Source of the DNA: Streptomyces koelreuteriae
GTDB lineage: Bacteria > Actinomycetota > Actinomycetes > Streptomycetales > Streptomycetaceae
Assembly: GCF_018604545.1 (NCBI RefSeq)
Contig: NZ_CP075896.1
Coordinates: 8,184,001-8,248,000, forward strand
Length of the DNA stretch: 64,000 bases
Direction of reading: 5' to 3'
In this document: one piece after another, positions 1-9,067 of the stretch
Layout of the letters: each line of letters opens with the position of its first letter
How positions within the stretch are numbered: the stretch's first letter is position 1
The notes under the pieces: model-generated
What the model was told of the DNA's origin: nothing
The model's database searches: none
What the model saw: only the letters and a program-made list of their open reading frames with translations
Made by a program: the position numbers and the translations under genes

Positions 1-323
1 ACGGCCCCCTCCACGAACGGCGCGTCCACCAGCCGCGTCTGCTCCGGGAGTTCGTCGCCCTCCGCGAGCAGCGCCTTCACGGTGAGCACCGCGCTGCCCA
101 GATCGGTGAGGACGGCGACGCCCGCACCGCGATCGACGGACGCGGCCGCCGCGGCGATCAGTTCGGCGCTGGTGCCGATCCCACCGCCCTCGGTACCGCC
201 CGCCGGGGCGACGGGTACCGCCGGGCCGCCGCCTGCGAGCCCCTTCGCCAGCGCGGCGACCGACGCGGCCACCTCCGCGCTGTGCGACACCAGCACGATT
301 CCCACAAGCCGCTCGTCACTCAT
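1..323 (-). CDS. dhaM: DhaM, PTS-type phosphotransferase subunit of dihydroxyacetone kinase (partial)
   Basis: N-terminal part of a DhaM-like protein; the C-terminus runs off the left edge. It reads MSDERLVGIVLVSHSAEVA, with His14 at the site of the phosphorylated histidine of the EIIA-Man-type domain, followed by a Gly-rich stretch and a segment ending LTDLGSAVLTVKALLAEGDE, typical of DhaM. In the PTS-dependent kinase it passes phosphate from HPr to ADP bound on DhaL. The ATG lies inside the end of dhaL (8-bp ATGAGTGA overlap), so the two are probably translationally coupled. Whether the EI/HPr-like extension found in some DhaM proteins is present cannot be seen here. Confidence 0.9.
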   Translation of the reverse strand, partial: MSDERLVGIVLVSHSAEVAASVAALAKGLAGGGPAVPVAPAGGTEGGGIGTSAELIAAAAASVDRGAGVAVLTDLGSAVLTVKALLAEGDELPEQTRLVDAPFVEGA

Positions 324-915
324 CGGCGGCCTCCGCGAGCGCGGCGACGAGCAGCGCCGCCGAGGTGGCGCCCGGGTCCTGGTGTCCGATGCTGCGCTCA
401 CCCAGATAGCTGGCCCGGCCCTTGCGCGCCTGCAAGGGCGTCGTCGCCACGGCGCCCTCCTCCGCGGCGGTCCGCGACGCCGCGAACGAGTCACCGAGCG
501 CGTCCACCGCCGGTACCAACGCGTCGATCATGGTCTTGTCGCCGGGAGCGGCACCGCCGAGCGTCATGACCGCGTCCACCCCGGTCCGCAGCGCCTCGGC
601 CAGCTGCTCCGCACTGACCTCGGAGGCATCCCCGAGCGCCTTGCCGGCACGGCGCAGCAGCGTGCCGTAGAGCGGCCCCGAGGCACCGCCGACCGTCGAG
701 ATGAGCTGGCGTCCGGCCAGCGTGAGAACCCCGCCGGGCGTGTCGGGGGCCTCCTTCTCCAGGGCGGCCGCCACGGCCGTGAACCCGCGCTGGAGGTTGC
801 TGCCGTGGTCGGCGTCCCCGATGGGGGAGTCGAGGGCGGTGAGCCGTTCCGCCTCACGGTCGACGGACGCGGCGGTCGCCGTCATCCAACGGCGGAAGAA
901 AGCGGCATCGAGCAC
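316..915 (-). CDS. dhaL: DhaL, ADP-binding subunit of dihydroxyacetone kinase
   Basis: A 199-residue protein with the DhaL signature GDADHGSNLQRGF near residue 30, which supplies the aspartates that hold Mg-ADP, and the later GGASGPLYGTLL and PGDKTMIDAL motifs. It transfers phosphate to dihydroxyacetone on DhaK. I chose the GTG at 915 because GGCAAGGAGATCCA sits just ahead of it and the product then begins directly with the family-typical VLDAAFFRRWM; a longer frame to 1038 adds only low-quality sequence. It lies 47 bp after dhaK and overlaps dhaM, giving a dhaK-dhaL-dhaM operon. Confidence 0.93.
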   Translation of the reverse strand: MLDAAFFRRWMTATAASVDREAERLTALDSPIGDADHGSNLQRGFTAVAAALEKEAPDTPGGVLTLAGRQLISTVGGASGPLYGTLLRRAGKALGDASEVSAEQLAEALRTGVDAVMTLGGAAPGDKTMIDALVPAVDALGDSFAASRTAAEEGAVATTPLQARKGRASYLGERSIGHQDPGATSAALLVAALAEAADE

Positions 916-962
916 TGGATCTCCTTGCCTGGTAGATACGGGGTGATCCTCTACCCCCTGTG

Positions 963-1955
963 TCACATGCCCCAGCGCAGACCCGCCGTCTTCACCGGCG
1001 CGTCCCACAGCCGCAGCAGCTCCTCGTCGACCTGGCACAGGGTGAGCGAGGCGCCCGCCATGTCGAGGGAGGTGACGTAGTTGCCCACGAGGACCCGGGC
1101 CACGGGTACACCGCGCTGGGCGAGCACCCGGTGCACCTCGGCGTTGAAGCCGTACAGCTCGAGCAGGGGCGTCGCCCCCATGCCGTTGACGAGGACCAGC
1201 ACAGGATTGCGCGGCTGGAGGTCCTCCACCACGGCCTCGACGGCGGCCTCGGCGATCTCGCCGGAGGTCATCATCGCGCGCCGCTCCCGGCCGGGCTCGC
1301 CGTGGATGCCGATGCCCAACTCCAGCTCACCGGTCGGCAGATCGAAGGTGGGGCTGCCCTTGGCCGGTGTGCTGCAGGCGCTCAGCGCGATACCGAAACT
1401 GCGCGAGTTCTCGTTGACCTGCCGGGCGATGGCCTCCACCCGCTCCAGCGGCATGCCCTCGTCGGCGGCGGCACCGGCGATCTTCTCCACGAACAGGGTC
1501 GCACCGGTGCCACGCCGGCCGGCCGTGTAGAGACTGTCGGTCACCGCCACGTCATCGTTGACCAGCACCTTCGCGACCTGGATGCCCTCGTCCTCGGCCA
1601 GCTCGGCGGCCATGTCGAAGTTGAGCACGTCGCCGGTGTAGTTCTTCACGATGAACAGCACCCCGGCCCCGCTGTCCACGGCGGCGGCCGCGCGCAGCAT
1701 CTGGTCGGGAACGGGGGAGGTGAACACCTCGCCCGGACAGGCCGCCGACAGCATGCCGGGACCCACGAAACCCCCGTGCAACGGCTCGTGCCCCGAGCCT
1801 CCGCCCGAGACCAGCCCCACTTTTCCGGCCACGGGAGCGTCCCGCCGCACGATCACCCGGTTCTCCACGTCCACGGTCAGCTCCGGGTGGGCAGCCGCCA
1901 GACCACGCAGCGCGTCCGCGACCACGGTCTCCGGGACGTTGATCAGCATCTTCAC
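963..1955 (-). CDS. dhaK: DhaK, dihydroxyacetone-binding subunit
   Basis: A 330-residue protein, normal DhaK length. GLVSGGGSGHEPLH and KNYTGDVLNFD line the active site. His218 in GIGIHGEPG matches the histidine that binds dihydroxyacetone as a covalent hemiaminal. It acts in the cytosol in dihydroxyacetone/glycerol catabolism. Start: GTG at 1955 with an AGGAGG box five bases upstream; an ATG two codons later is possible. The GTG overlaps the stop of a 42-codon upstream reading frame (GTGA). First gene of the dhaKLM operon. Confidence 0.95.
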   Translation of the reverse strand: MKMLINVPETVVADALRGLAAAHPELTVDVENRVIVRRDAPVAGKVGLVSGGGSGHEPLHGGFVGPGMLSAACPGEVFTSPVPDQMLRAAAAVDSGAGVLFIVKNYTGDVLNFDMAAELAEDEGIQVAKVLVNDDVAVTDSLYTAGRRGTGATLFVEKIAGAAADEGMPLERVEAIARQVNENSRSFGIALSACSTPAKGSPTFDLPTGELELGIGIHGEPGRERRAMMTSGEIAEAAVEAVVEDLQPRNPVLVLVNGMGATPLLELYGFNAEVHRVLAQRGVPVARVLVGNYVTSLDMAGASLTLCQVDEELLRLWDAPVKTAGLRWGM

Positions 1956-2080
1956 GGGTACCTCCTAGGGAAACTAGTAGATGAGCCCTCGAACTCCAGC
2001 TTCGCAGGCCAGCTTGTGTTTGACCAGTTTTCGATCTTGGTGGTCTCTGGCCCTCCGTGGCGCGTCGTGGCAGTACTCAT
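1952..2080 (-). CDS. Possible 42-residue leader peptide ahead of dhaK
   Basis: A short frame beginning MSTATTRHGGPETTKIENWS and ending FPRRYP. Its TGA overlaps the GTG of dhaK, and its last codons contain the dhaK ribosome binding site, so translation of the two would be coupled. A weak GAGGTC stands upstream of its ATG. I do not recognise the peptide. It could be a real leader or the remnant of a larger gene disrupted when the adjoining mobile DNA arrived. Confidence 0.35.
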   Translation of the reverse strand: MSTATTRHGGPETTKIENWSNTSWPAKLEFEGSSTSFPRRYP

Positions 2081-2875
2081 GCTGACCTCATGCCGACTTC
2101 GGTGACGGGGTGTCAGGTATGGATGGGTGACCGGGGCGAGCCGGCTGGCGATCCTGTCGTCGGCAGTATCGACCTTGCAGGAGCGAAGGTCACACTTCTG
2201 GTGCTCGGGGGGGGGAGTGAAGAGGGTGGTGCGTTGCCCCACCTTTCAGCATCTGAGGTGCTCTTCGGATCGGAAAGTCGGATCTGACGATCCGGGAAAA
2301 CGCGCGGCTGCTCTGATCGTTGCCAGCAGTGGATCACAGAGAGAAGGTTCAGGGCGCAACCGCCTTGTATGGCTGAACTCGGAGCGAAAGCCGTGTGATG
2401 GACCGCAGATTAGGTCTCTGCATGTGTCTTCTACTGCTCGATCAGGATGACAAGAAGCCCGATCACCCTGGCCGTTGCTCAGAATTCGAACCACGAAGAG
2501 GCGATCACGGAACAGCTCGGCACCCAAAGGAAGGCGTCGCGGCTTACTGCGCCGCAGCCACTGGGTAATGGCGGTCTATTCCTGCGCTCGTATGCAACGG
2601 CACCATGCAAGTAGCCGACGCGCTCCGCGAGGCGACGCAGCCCGACGTCCCCCGGTACGGCAACGGCCAGGCCCCCACCACGACGACCACCTCGCGCGAC
2701 AGCAACTCAAGCACCACTGTCACCGTCAACGGGGACCGCTAGGGCGTCTCCGGGACCTCCACCACGGCGACCAGTACTTCCGCTTCTAGCCGTTCCCCCC
2801 GCAGCCCCCGCCCGCCGGCACCACCGGCAGGCGGGGGCAACGCCGTTTCCACCCCGACGACGCAGGAGAAAACCG
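2081..2875. other. About 800 bp without a recognisable gene
   Basis: Slightly lower GC than the surroundings. Only short frames occur, such as one starting ATG at 2447 (about 55 codons) and one at 2605 (45 codons, Thr/Ser-rich end). Neither has a convincing ribosome binding site or a family I know. It lies between dhaK and a 5'-truncated istA, so it is probably insertion or deletion debris plus the dha promoter region. No RNA gene was recognised. Confidence 0.5.
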
Positions 2876-3559
2876 ATGTCCGTAACCGTGAAGAAGGGCA
2901 GGGTCGAGCGCCAGGTCCTGATCGTCCGCGACCACGTCCTGGCCGGCCGCGCCTTCTCCTCCGTCGAGGAACTGAACGCCGCGTTCACGGCCTGGGTTCC
3001 GCTGCGGCGGGCCAAGGTCCACGGCACCCACGGTGAGGTCATCGGACTGCGGGCGGTCCGTGATCACATGGCCCTCCGCCCACTGCCCGCCACTCCATAC
3101 GTGGTCACCCAGAGGCACCTTCGCTACGTCGGCAAGGACTGTCTCGTCGCCTTCGAAGCGAACCTCTACTCGGTGCCGGCTCTACGCATCCGGCCGCGGC
3201 AGCTGGTCGAGATCAGAGCCACGAAGTCCCAGGTCATCCTGCATGCCACCACACCTGACCGCCGGGGAGAGACCCTGCTTGCCACACATCCGCGGGCGGC
3301 TGGCCGCGGGGCTCGGGTCGTGGACGAACGGCACTGGGACGGTCTGCCCACCGGAGCCGGCCGCCGCGTCACGGCCGGCGGAGATCTGCCCGCACCGCGC
3401 CAGCAGAACGGCGGATCCGAGGCGGGATCGCTGCTGGCCCTGCTGAACCGGGCCGCGGCCACCCAGGTCGAGGTCGGACGAAGGCCATTGTCGGTCTATG
3501 ACGAGCTGACCGGCACCCGCCCCTTCACCACCCACCCGAGCACGAAGGAATCGTCTTGA
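2876..3559 (+). pseudogene. istA: IstA transposase of an IS21-family element, 5'-truncated
   Basis: Only the C-terminal half of an IstA transposase is present (about 227 of the usual 400-500 residues). The conserved stretch KKGRVERQVLIVRDHVLAGR carries the Glu of the DDE triad, followed by the C-terminal beta-barrel part (YSVPALRIRPRQLVEIR). The helix-turn-helix and both catalytic aspartates are missing, so it cannot be active. Its end overlaps the TTG start of istB by four bases (TTGA), the usual IS21 coupling. Confidence 0.85.
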
Positions 3560-4328
3560 GCGAGCTGGTCTCCACCCGCATCCGCAACACGGCCGCCAAG
3601 CTGGGTCTGCCCCACCTGGCCGAGGCCCTGGCCCAGTACGCACAGCGGGCCGACGAGGCCAAGATGGGCTACCTCGACTTCATCGACCTGGTCCTCTCCG
3701 AAGAACTCGCTGTTCGTGACGACCGTCGCTTCCGCCAGGGCCTGCGGCTGTCGAAGCTGCCGCACCACAAGACGCTCGATGACTACGATTTCTCGTTCCA
3801 GCCCGAGCTCGACCCCGCAAGGTCAAAGACCTCGCCACCCTCTCGTTCGTCGAGGCCAAGGCCAACGCTGCCCTGCTGGGGCCGCCGGGGGTGGGCAAGA
3901 CGCACATCGCCGTCGCTCTGGCAGTCGCGGCCTGCCGGGCCGGCTACTCGATCTACTTCACCAGCCTCGATGACATGGTCCGCAACCTCACCGCCGCCGA
4001 AGCGGCCGGGCGCCTGACCAGCAAACTCGGCAGCTACCTGCGGCCCGCTGTTCTCGTTCTGGACGAGGTTGGCTACCAGCCGCTCGCTCGCGCTGAGGCG
4101 AACCTGGTCTTCCAGGTGATCTCAAAGCGATACGAAAAAGGCTCTATCATCCTGACTTCGAACAAGACATTCAGCGAATGGGGACAGGTGTTCGGCGACG
4201 AAGTCCTCGCCACCGCCATCCTCGACCGGCTCCTCCACCACTGCGGAGTCATCTCCATCAACGGCCCAAGCTACCGCCTCAAGAACCGACTCGCAGCCAT
4301 CGAACGCGAACGGGATGACGCGGCCTGA
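3556..4328 (+). pseudogene. istB: IstB ATPase of the IS21-family element, frameshifted
   Basis: IstB is the AAA+ helper ATPase of IS21 transposition. The first part (SELVSTRIRNTAAKLGLPHL) is in one frame. After about 3813-3817, where a C appears lost from a C run (GACCCCGCAAGG), the protein continues in the next frame with Walker A LLGPPGVGKTHIAV and Walker B AVLVLDEVGY to a normal end. Restoring one base would give a full-length protein of about 257 residues. A sequencing error in the C run is possible, but the partner istA is truncated anyway. Confidence 0.88.
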
Positions 4329-4384
4329 GCGAGTAGCCGGTCGACTCCGTCTGCCTGCGGTCGGACGCCCCGTGGGGATCCTCG

Positions 4385-4771
4385 TCATCCGAAGAAGAGA
4401 TCGACGTTCTTCTCAATACAGATGCGCAGCACGGCTGTTAGGCGCTGGGCGTCCTCGATGTGTCTTTCCATGCCCTGATCGGGAGGCTCCTCGCTCGACC
4501 AGTGTTCGAGGATGGCCTCCAGCCGCGGCAGGACCGCAAAGCAGTCCTCTACTGACAAGTCCTCACTGTGATCATCTGGGTGGTTGAGAAACGGCTCCAG
4601 AGGGGTTGAGAGATCTGTCCACGGCCGGTCCCCGCCGAAGCCGATCATCTCGTCGAGGACAAACCCCTCCTCGAGAGCCAGACGGCGACGGAACTGGGCG
4701 AAGCCTCCATACGAGAAGCAAGCATCCGGTCCGTTGACGTCCTCATCACCAGCGAACAGGCACAGTCCCAC
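4385..4771 (-). CDS. Conserved-looking hypothetical protein, 128 aa, acidic
   Basis: Begins at GTG 4771 behind GAGGAGGGGGTGCC, a good ribosome binding site. The product starts MGLCLFAGDEDVNGPDACFS and is acidic, soluble and without membrane segments. I do not recognise a family with certainty. Small, acidic, orphan cytosolic proteins next to mobile elements are often toxin-immunity proteins, but no toxin is visible here, so that is only a suggestion. Its own promoter would lie in the gap before the cbrC fragment. Confidence 0.6.
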   Translation of the reverse strand: MGLCLFAGDEDVNGPDACFSYGGFAQFRRRLALEEGFVLDEMIGFGGDRPWTDLSTPLEPFLNHPDDHSEDLSVEDCFAVLPRLEAILEHWSSEEPPDQGMERHIEDAQRLTAVLRICIEKNVDLFFG

Positions 4772-4817
4772 GGCACCCCCTCCTCTTCAGTGCACATGAT
4801 CGGCACCGCGGGTATCA

Positions 4818-5039
4818 GTGGCAATCGGATATCCCAAGGTCCCATCACGCTGGCCTGACTCGCAGACACTGGTGCAGATATCTCCGTACTCCGTGGCGCA
4901 CTCAGAGGAGTACGCCGACAGCTGGCACGACGAAAGCCGACTTGAGCGCTTCCTGACCAGCTTGGGCGAAGGGGCAACCGCCATGCTCTTCCGCTGCACC
5001 GTCTGCGGAGCCCACCTCGCCTACGCCGACGCGTCCTGA
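4818..5039 (+). pseudogene. C-terminal fragment of a CbrC (UPF0167)-like protein
   Basis: Seventy-three codons ending in TAMLFRCTVCGAHLAYADAS. This matches the C-terminal zinc-ribbon-like tail of CbrC/UPF0167 proteins as I remember them (FRCxxCGxHLxYxD). The GTG at 4818 has no ribosome binding site and the N-terminal half of the family is absent. The last codons overlap the end of the IS5-type transposase, suggesting that insertion or rearrangement cut the gene. Confidence 0.5.
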
Positions 5040-5796
5040 AGATCGTCCGTGCTGGTGAGTCTGCGGTAGCAGATGAGGGTGCAGGCGATGCTGACGGAGG
5101 CCAGGAAGTGGCTGGCCTTGCGTTCGTAGCGCCGGTGCGGGCGCCGGCACCCGCCGAGCCAGGCCATGGTGCGTTCGATGGCCCAGCGGTGCTGGCCCAG
5201 CCGCTGGCTGGAGTCCTTTCCCTTGCGGGCGAGCCGGGGCGTGATCCCGCGACTGCGTAACCATCGCCGCAGATGGTTGTAGTCGCAGCCCTTGTTACCG
5301 TGCAGCTTGCCTGGACGACGTCGTCGTCGGCCGCGCCGAGACCGGATCGGTGGTATGCCCTGAACCAGCGGGACGAGGGCTTGACTGTCGTGCAGATTTG
5401 CACCGGAAATACCGACGGACAGAGGCAGACCGGTCCGCTCAGTGATCAAGTGGATCTTCGAGCCGTACTTGCCTCGGTCCACAGGATTCGGGCCTGTCAC
5501 CTCCCCCTTTTCAGAGCCCGCATATTCACCGAGTCGATCGCACAGCGGGACCAGTCCAGCTCGCGACGGAACCCGAGCTCGTCGAGAACCAGGCGGTGGA
5601 GCTTAGCCCACACCCGAGCCTTCGACCACTCAGTGAATCGCCGGTGAGCGGTTGCCCCGACGGCCCGAACGAGCCGGACGGCAACTGCTGCCACGTGCAG
5701 CCCGACGACGCGACGAACACGAGTCGGCGCCTCCGGCACCACCCGCTGGAACAACTTCCACAGCTCATCCGGCACGAGCCGCTCAACAATTCCCAC
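5021..5796 (-). mobile_element. IS5-family insertion sequence, two-frame transposase, degraded
   Basis: The first frame (5497-5796) starts MGIVERLVPDELWKLFQ and holds the first DDE Asp region (WSRCAIDSVNMRALK). The second frame (5021-5500) holds KIHLITERTGLPLSVGISGA and the Glu motif WAIERTMAW; a frameshift between two overlapping frames is normal in this IS group. However, the first frame switches from EAPTRV to an alternative frame (SGCTWQQLPSGSFGPSG) and back, and about fifteen conserved residues are missing, so this copy is probably inactive. I could not delimit terminal inverted repeats; one end is likely near GGCGGGTAGCC just right of 5798. Confidence 0.85.
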
Positions 5797-6004
5797 ACCG
5801 GAAGGCTACCCGCCCCGCCAAATGAGATGGCTTGTTGGATTTAGCTTCGCAAGCGCGTCCGCCGTGAGATGGGCCGATTTCTCTGTGCGAGGCCGACTGC
5901 CGGAAGGGAGCCATGGGTCGCCGTCCGGCGCTGAATCGCCGGCCCTGGCTGAGCTGTCGTATCCGTTCTGGATGCGGGCCCGCCGGGGGTGCACTGTGTG
6001 CGGA

Positions 6005-6601
6005 TCAGCGGGCGATCGAGATCGCGAAGGGCGTGAATCCGCTGGAGCGGATCACGTGCGGTACGAACAGTATGGCGGCCTCCGTGGCGCGGGCGGTCTG
6101 GATCCCGCCGAGGTCGGTGATCCACTCCTTGCGCCAGCCGAGCTCGATGAGCAGGTGGCGGACGGTCTGCTTGGCCTGCGGGTCCTCGCCGGAGAGGAAG
6201 GCATCGGGCGCCTGGGTGAGCGTGGCCGGTGCGGTCATCACCGGGAAGAGCATGGTGTTGAGGGTCTTGACGACGCGCGATTCGGGGAGCGCTTCCTGGA
6301 GTTGCTCGGCGAGGCTGGAGCCGCGGTAGATCAGGTCGACGGGCAGTCCGTCCGGTCCGTCGACGGTGGCGTTGGAGACGTCGACGAGGATCTTGTCGCG
6401 CAGTTCCTCGCGCAGGGCGACGAGCCGGTCCAGCGAGCCGGCGCCCGGGGTGGCGTTGATGACGATCTGGGCTGTCCGGGCGGCGTCGGCGGCGGCGCCC
6501 GGCGTGCGGTCCGCCACGGTCACCTCATGCCCTGCCCGGGTGAGGGCTGTGGCCAGGTTGCCGCCGACGCGGCCGTTTCCGAGAACTGCGATCGTGGTCA
6601 T
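6005..6601 (-). CDS. NADPH-dependent F420 reductase-like oxidoreductase
   Basis: A 198-residue Rossmann protein. It begins MTTIAVLGNGRVGGNLATAL, with the GxGxxG nucleotide loop and a following VTVADRTP that would bind NADPH. The layout is that of the F420:NADP oxidoreductase / YrbL-like NAD(P)-binding family. The substrate is unknown. It lies 41 bp after the inositol-monophosphatase-like gene on the same strand and is probably co-transcribed, both under the divergent LysR regulator. Confidence 0.8.
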   Translation of the reverse strand: MTTIAVLGNGRVGGNLATALTRAGHEVTVADRTPGAAADAARTAQIVINATPGAGSLDRLVALREELRDKILVDVSNATVDGPDGLPVDLIYRGSSLAEQLQEALPESRVVKTLNTMLFPVMTAPATLTQAPDAFLSGEDPQAKQTVRHLLIELGWRKEWITDLGGIQTARATEAAILFVPHVIRSSGFTPFAISIAR

Positions 6602-6642
6602 GGTGATCTGGTCCTTCCTGAGGTGCAGGTTGTGGTGCGCGG

Positions 6643-7461
6643 TCAGCGTGAGAGCGTGGCGACGGCCTCGGCGTGGACGCCGGGTGCGGTGGCCAGGAAG
6701 CTCTCGCTCTGCGGGGTCCAGGGGCGGCCCTCGGTGTCGGAGATCCGTCCGCCGGCCTCGGTGACGAGCAGCGCCCCGGGCAGCAGGTCCGCGCGGGCGC
6801 CGGCGAACTGCCAGAAGGCGTCGATCCGGCCGGCGGCCACGTTCAGCAGGTGCAGGGTCGCGGGCACGGAGGTGCGGACGACGAGCGCGTCGAAGAGCAT
6901 CGCGGTGATCGAGGAACCGACGCGCCGCACAACCTTCTCGTCCTCGTCCGGCCGGGCCTGGCTGGTGGCCACGATGCTCAGGCCGAGGTCCGCGGTCCGG
7001 GAGACGTGCAGCGGCCGGCCGTCGAGGTGGGCGCCCGCGCCGGTGAGCGCGGTGTAGGTCTCGCCGGTCAACGGCAGGTGGACGGCGGTGAGCACCGGCT
7101 GGTTCTCACGCACGAGGGTGGCGGTCACCGCCCAGTCCGGCAGGGCGTGCAGGTGGTTGACGTTGCCTTCGGCCGGATCCACGACCCACCATTCGCCGGG
7201 CGGCAGCGCCCCGCCGTCCAGCTCGTCCTCCACCCAGCCGGCGTCCGGACGCAGGCGCGTGAGGCGGGGGCGCAGGATGTCGAGGGCCGTGTCGTCGTTG
7301 GCGGCGAGCGCGCGCATCAGCTCTTCGCGGGTCTGGTAGCGGACCATCTCGCCGAAGCGCTCGCGCAGCGCTGCACCGGCCGCGCGGACGGCGATCGCGG
7401 TCTGGGCGAGCAGGTCGGCGTCGGTGGCGGGGAGGTCAGTGGTCTGAAGCGTTTCGGACAT
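6643..7461 (-). CDS. Inositol monophosphatase-family protein
   Basis: A 272-residue product starting MSETLQTTDLPATDADLLAQ at ATG 7461 behind CAGGAGCACCACC. It shows the family metal-site motif in variant form, WWVVDPAEGNVNHLHALPDW (the usual WxxDPxDGTxNF), and AGARADLLPGALLVTEAGG near the end. The change of Asp-Gly-Thr to Glu-Gly-Asn at a metal-binding position may alter the substrate or lower activity. First gene of a two-gene unit with the F420-reductase-like gene, transcribed away from lysR. Confidence 0.8.
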   Translation of the reverse strand: MSETLQTTDLPATDADLLAQTAIAVRAAGAALRERFGEMVRYQTREELMRALAANDDTALDILRPRLTRLRPDAGWVEDELDGGALPPGEWWVVDPAEGNVNHLHALPDWAVTATLVRENQPVLTAVHLPLTGETYTALTGAGAHLDGRPLHVSRTADLGLSIVATSQARPDEDEKVVRRVGSSITAMLFDALVVRTSVPATLHLLNVAAGRIDAFWQFAGARADLLPGALLVTEAGGRISDTEGRPWTPQSESFLATAPGVHAEAVATLSR

Positions 7462-7563
7462 GGTGGTGCTCCTGTGTGAGGAGGGGTGATGGGGCCGGTC
7501 GCGGCCCGAACTGCGCCTTGCTTCTTGCGCTTTCGTCTCGAAGGTATAGAGCGCAATCATTAA

Positions 7564-7593
7564 CTTCAAATGCATGTAAAGCACGGCTAGGAT
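7564..7593 (+). promoter_or_regulatory. Candidate promoter and operator of the LysR gene
   Basis: TTCAAA (7565-7570), 17 bases, then TAGGAT (7588-7593), seven bases before the ATG at 7601. This would make a leaderless mRNA, which fits the absence of a good ribosome binding site. An 18-bp dyad, CTT-CAA-ATGCAT-GTA-AAG (7564-7581), covers the -35 box and is a plausible autoregulatory LysR site that could also control the divergent operon. Confidence 0.5.
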
Positions 7594-7600
7594 TACTCGT

Positions 7601-8494
7601 ATGCAATTGGATTTGAATCTCCTCGCCGCGCTCGACGCGCTGCTGGAGGAGGGAAGTGTGGGCGGGGCGGCCGCGCGCCTGCACGTCACCGCCCCCGCGA
7701 TGAGCCGGAGTCTGGGCCGAATCCGGCGCACGACCGGGGATCAGATCCTGGTGCGCACCGGCCGCACGATGACCCCGACGCCGTACGCGATCGCCGTCCG
7801 GGAGCAGGTGCACGAGCTGCTGCACCAGGTCCAGGGGGTGCTGGCACCGAGCCGTGAACTCGATCTGGCGACGTTGGAGCGCACTTTCACCCTCCGCTGG
7901 CACGATTCCCTGGTCGCCTTGAGCGGCCCCGCACTGCTCGCGGCCGTGCGTGGACAGGCGCCGGGCGTGCGATTGCGCTTCGTCGCGGAATCGAGCATCG
8001 ACACCCCCGAGTTGCGGCGCGGCGAGGTCGACCTGGAGGCGAACGCCAACCGCCCGAGCGCACCGGACATCCGTGCCGAGAAGGTGGGCGAGACCAGCCT
8101 TGTCATCGTCGTGAGGCAGGGGCACCCCCTCACCCGCGTCAGGACCGTCACCGCGAAGCGGTACGCCGCCGCCGAGCACGTCACCGTTTCGCGCCGTGGA
8201 AACCTCAGCAACGCCCTCGACGACGCCCTCGTGCGACTCGATCTCACCCGCCGCGTGGTGGCGACCGCGCCCACGGAAGCGGCCGCGCTGGAGTTCGCGC
8301 GCGGCTCCGATCTCCTGGTCAGCGTCCCCGAAGCCACCACGAGGTCAGCGGTCGCCGACCTCGGCCTGGTCGTGCTCCCCCTCCCGCTCGAATTGCCGTC
8401 GGCACCGATATATCTGTCGTGGCATCAGCGCTACGACACCGATCACGCCCACGCCTGGCTGCGCGGGCTGGCGCGCACCGCGCTGGCCATGTGA
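7601..8494 (+). CDS. LysR-family transcriptional regulator
   Basis: A 297-residue protein with an N-terminal winged helix-turn-helix (residues 1-60, LNLLAALDALLEEGSVGGAA then RLHVTAPAMSRSLGRIR) and a C-terminal effector domain of two alpha/beta lobes (about 90-295). It resembles the LysR group with short NodD-like N-termini. It is transcribed away from the IMPase/F420-reductase-like pair across a 139-bp gap, the usual arrangement for a regulator and its targets. The inducer cannot be predicted. Confidence 0.9.
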   Translation: MQLDLNLLAALDALLEEGSVGGAAARLHVTAPAMSRSLGRIRRTTGDQILVRTGRTMTPTPYAIAVREQVHELLHQVQGVLAPSRELDLATLERTFTLRWHDSLVALSGPALLAAVRGQAPGVRLRFVAESSIDTPELRRGEVDLEANANRPSAPDIRAEKVGETSLVIVVRQGHPLTRVRTVTAKRYAAAEHVTVSRRGNLSNALDDALVRLDLTRRVVATAPTEAAALEFARGSDLLVSVPEATTRSAVADLGLVVLPLPLELPSAPIYLSWHQRYDTDHAHAWLRGLARTALAM

Positions 8495-8559
8495 GGAGCG
8501 TCGCGCTGCCACAGCAGCCTCAGGCCATGGGCGAGCCCCAAGAGCGGGACTCGGCATCG

Positions 8560-8846
8560 GAGAAACCGGGTGGTGCGTGTCGTGCGGATGCTCAGGTCAC
8601 CACGGCGCACGATGCCGAGCGGGTGGGTCTCGTTCAAGAGGGTCGAGGGCGGCCAGGTCATCCGCTTCCAACGTGTCGTCGGCGTGGGAGCGCAGCATGG
8701 TCAGACAGATCTGCGCGTAGCGGCCCAACGCCGGACCGGCCTGGGAGGCGGTGAGGCGGATCTCGAAGGGCCCCGCGCGCGTCCACGGTGAAGCCAGCGT
8801 CCATGAGCGTCCGGTCCCATTCGTGCGGCGGCTCGGTGTTCGTCAT
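8560..8846 (-). pseudogene. Remnant of a SAM-dependent methyltransferase
   Basis: The C-terminal domain of an actinobacterial class I methyltransferase can be followed across three frames: EWDRTLMDAGFTVDARG, then PFEIRLTASQAGPALGRYAQ and ADDTLEADDLAALD, then RRGDLSIRTTRTTRFL. At least two indels (near 8782 and 8640) separate the pieces and the catalytic N-terminal Rossmann half is absent. It is therefore a decayed fragment. The rest of 8495-9067 holds nothing I recognise. Confidence 0.7.
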
Positions 8847-9067
8847 GCCGTGCAACCGTGCCTTCAGCCCAGGGCGGCCGGCGCCGACGTCCTCTGATTG
8901 CCGGGTGCGATGCTGGTCATCTGGTCCTCCCCTGCTCAAGAGCCAAGGCAGGTTCCATTTCTTAGGTATCCGTAAGAGCGCGGTCCCCAGCGACGCTCTA
9001 ATCCTCGCCTCAGGTTGATCGGGGACAATGAGCGGAAAAAGCATCGACTGGAAGGGGGCGGGCCGGC

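Noticed and set aside
3811..3820. Programmed frameshift in istB
   Set aside because: IS21 elements do not need one in istB, there is no slippery heptamer, and istA is already truncated; a simple indel is more likely.
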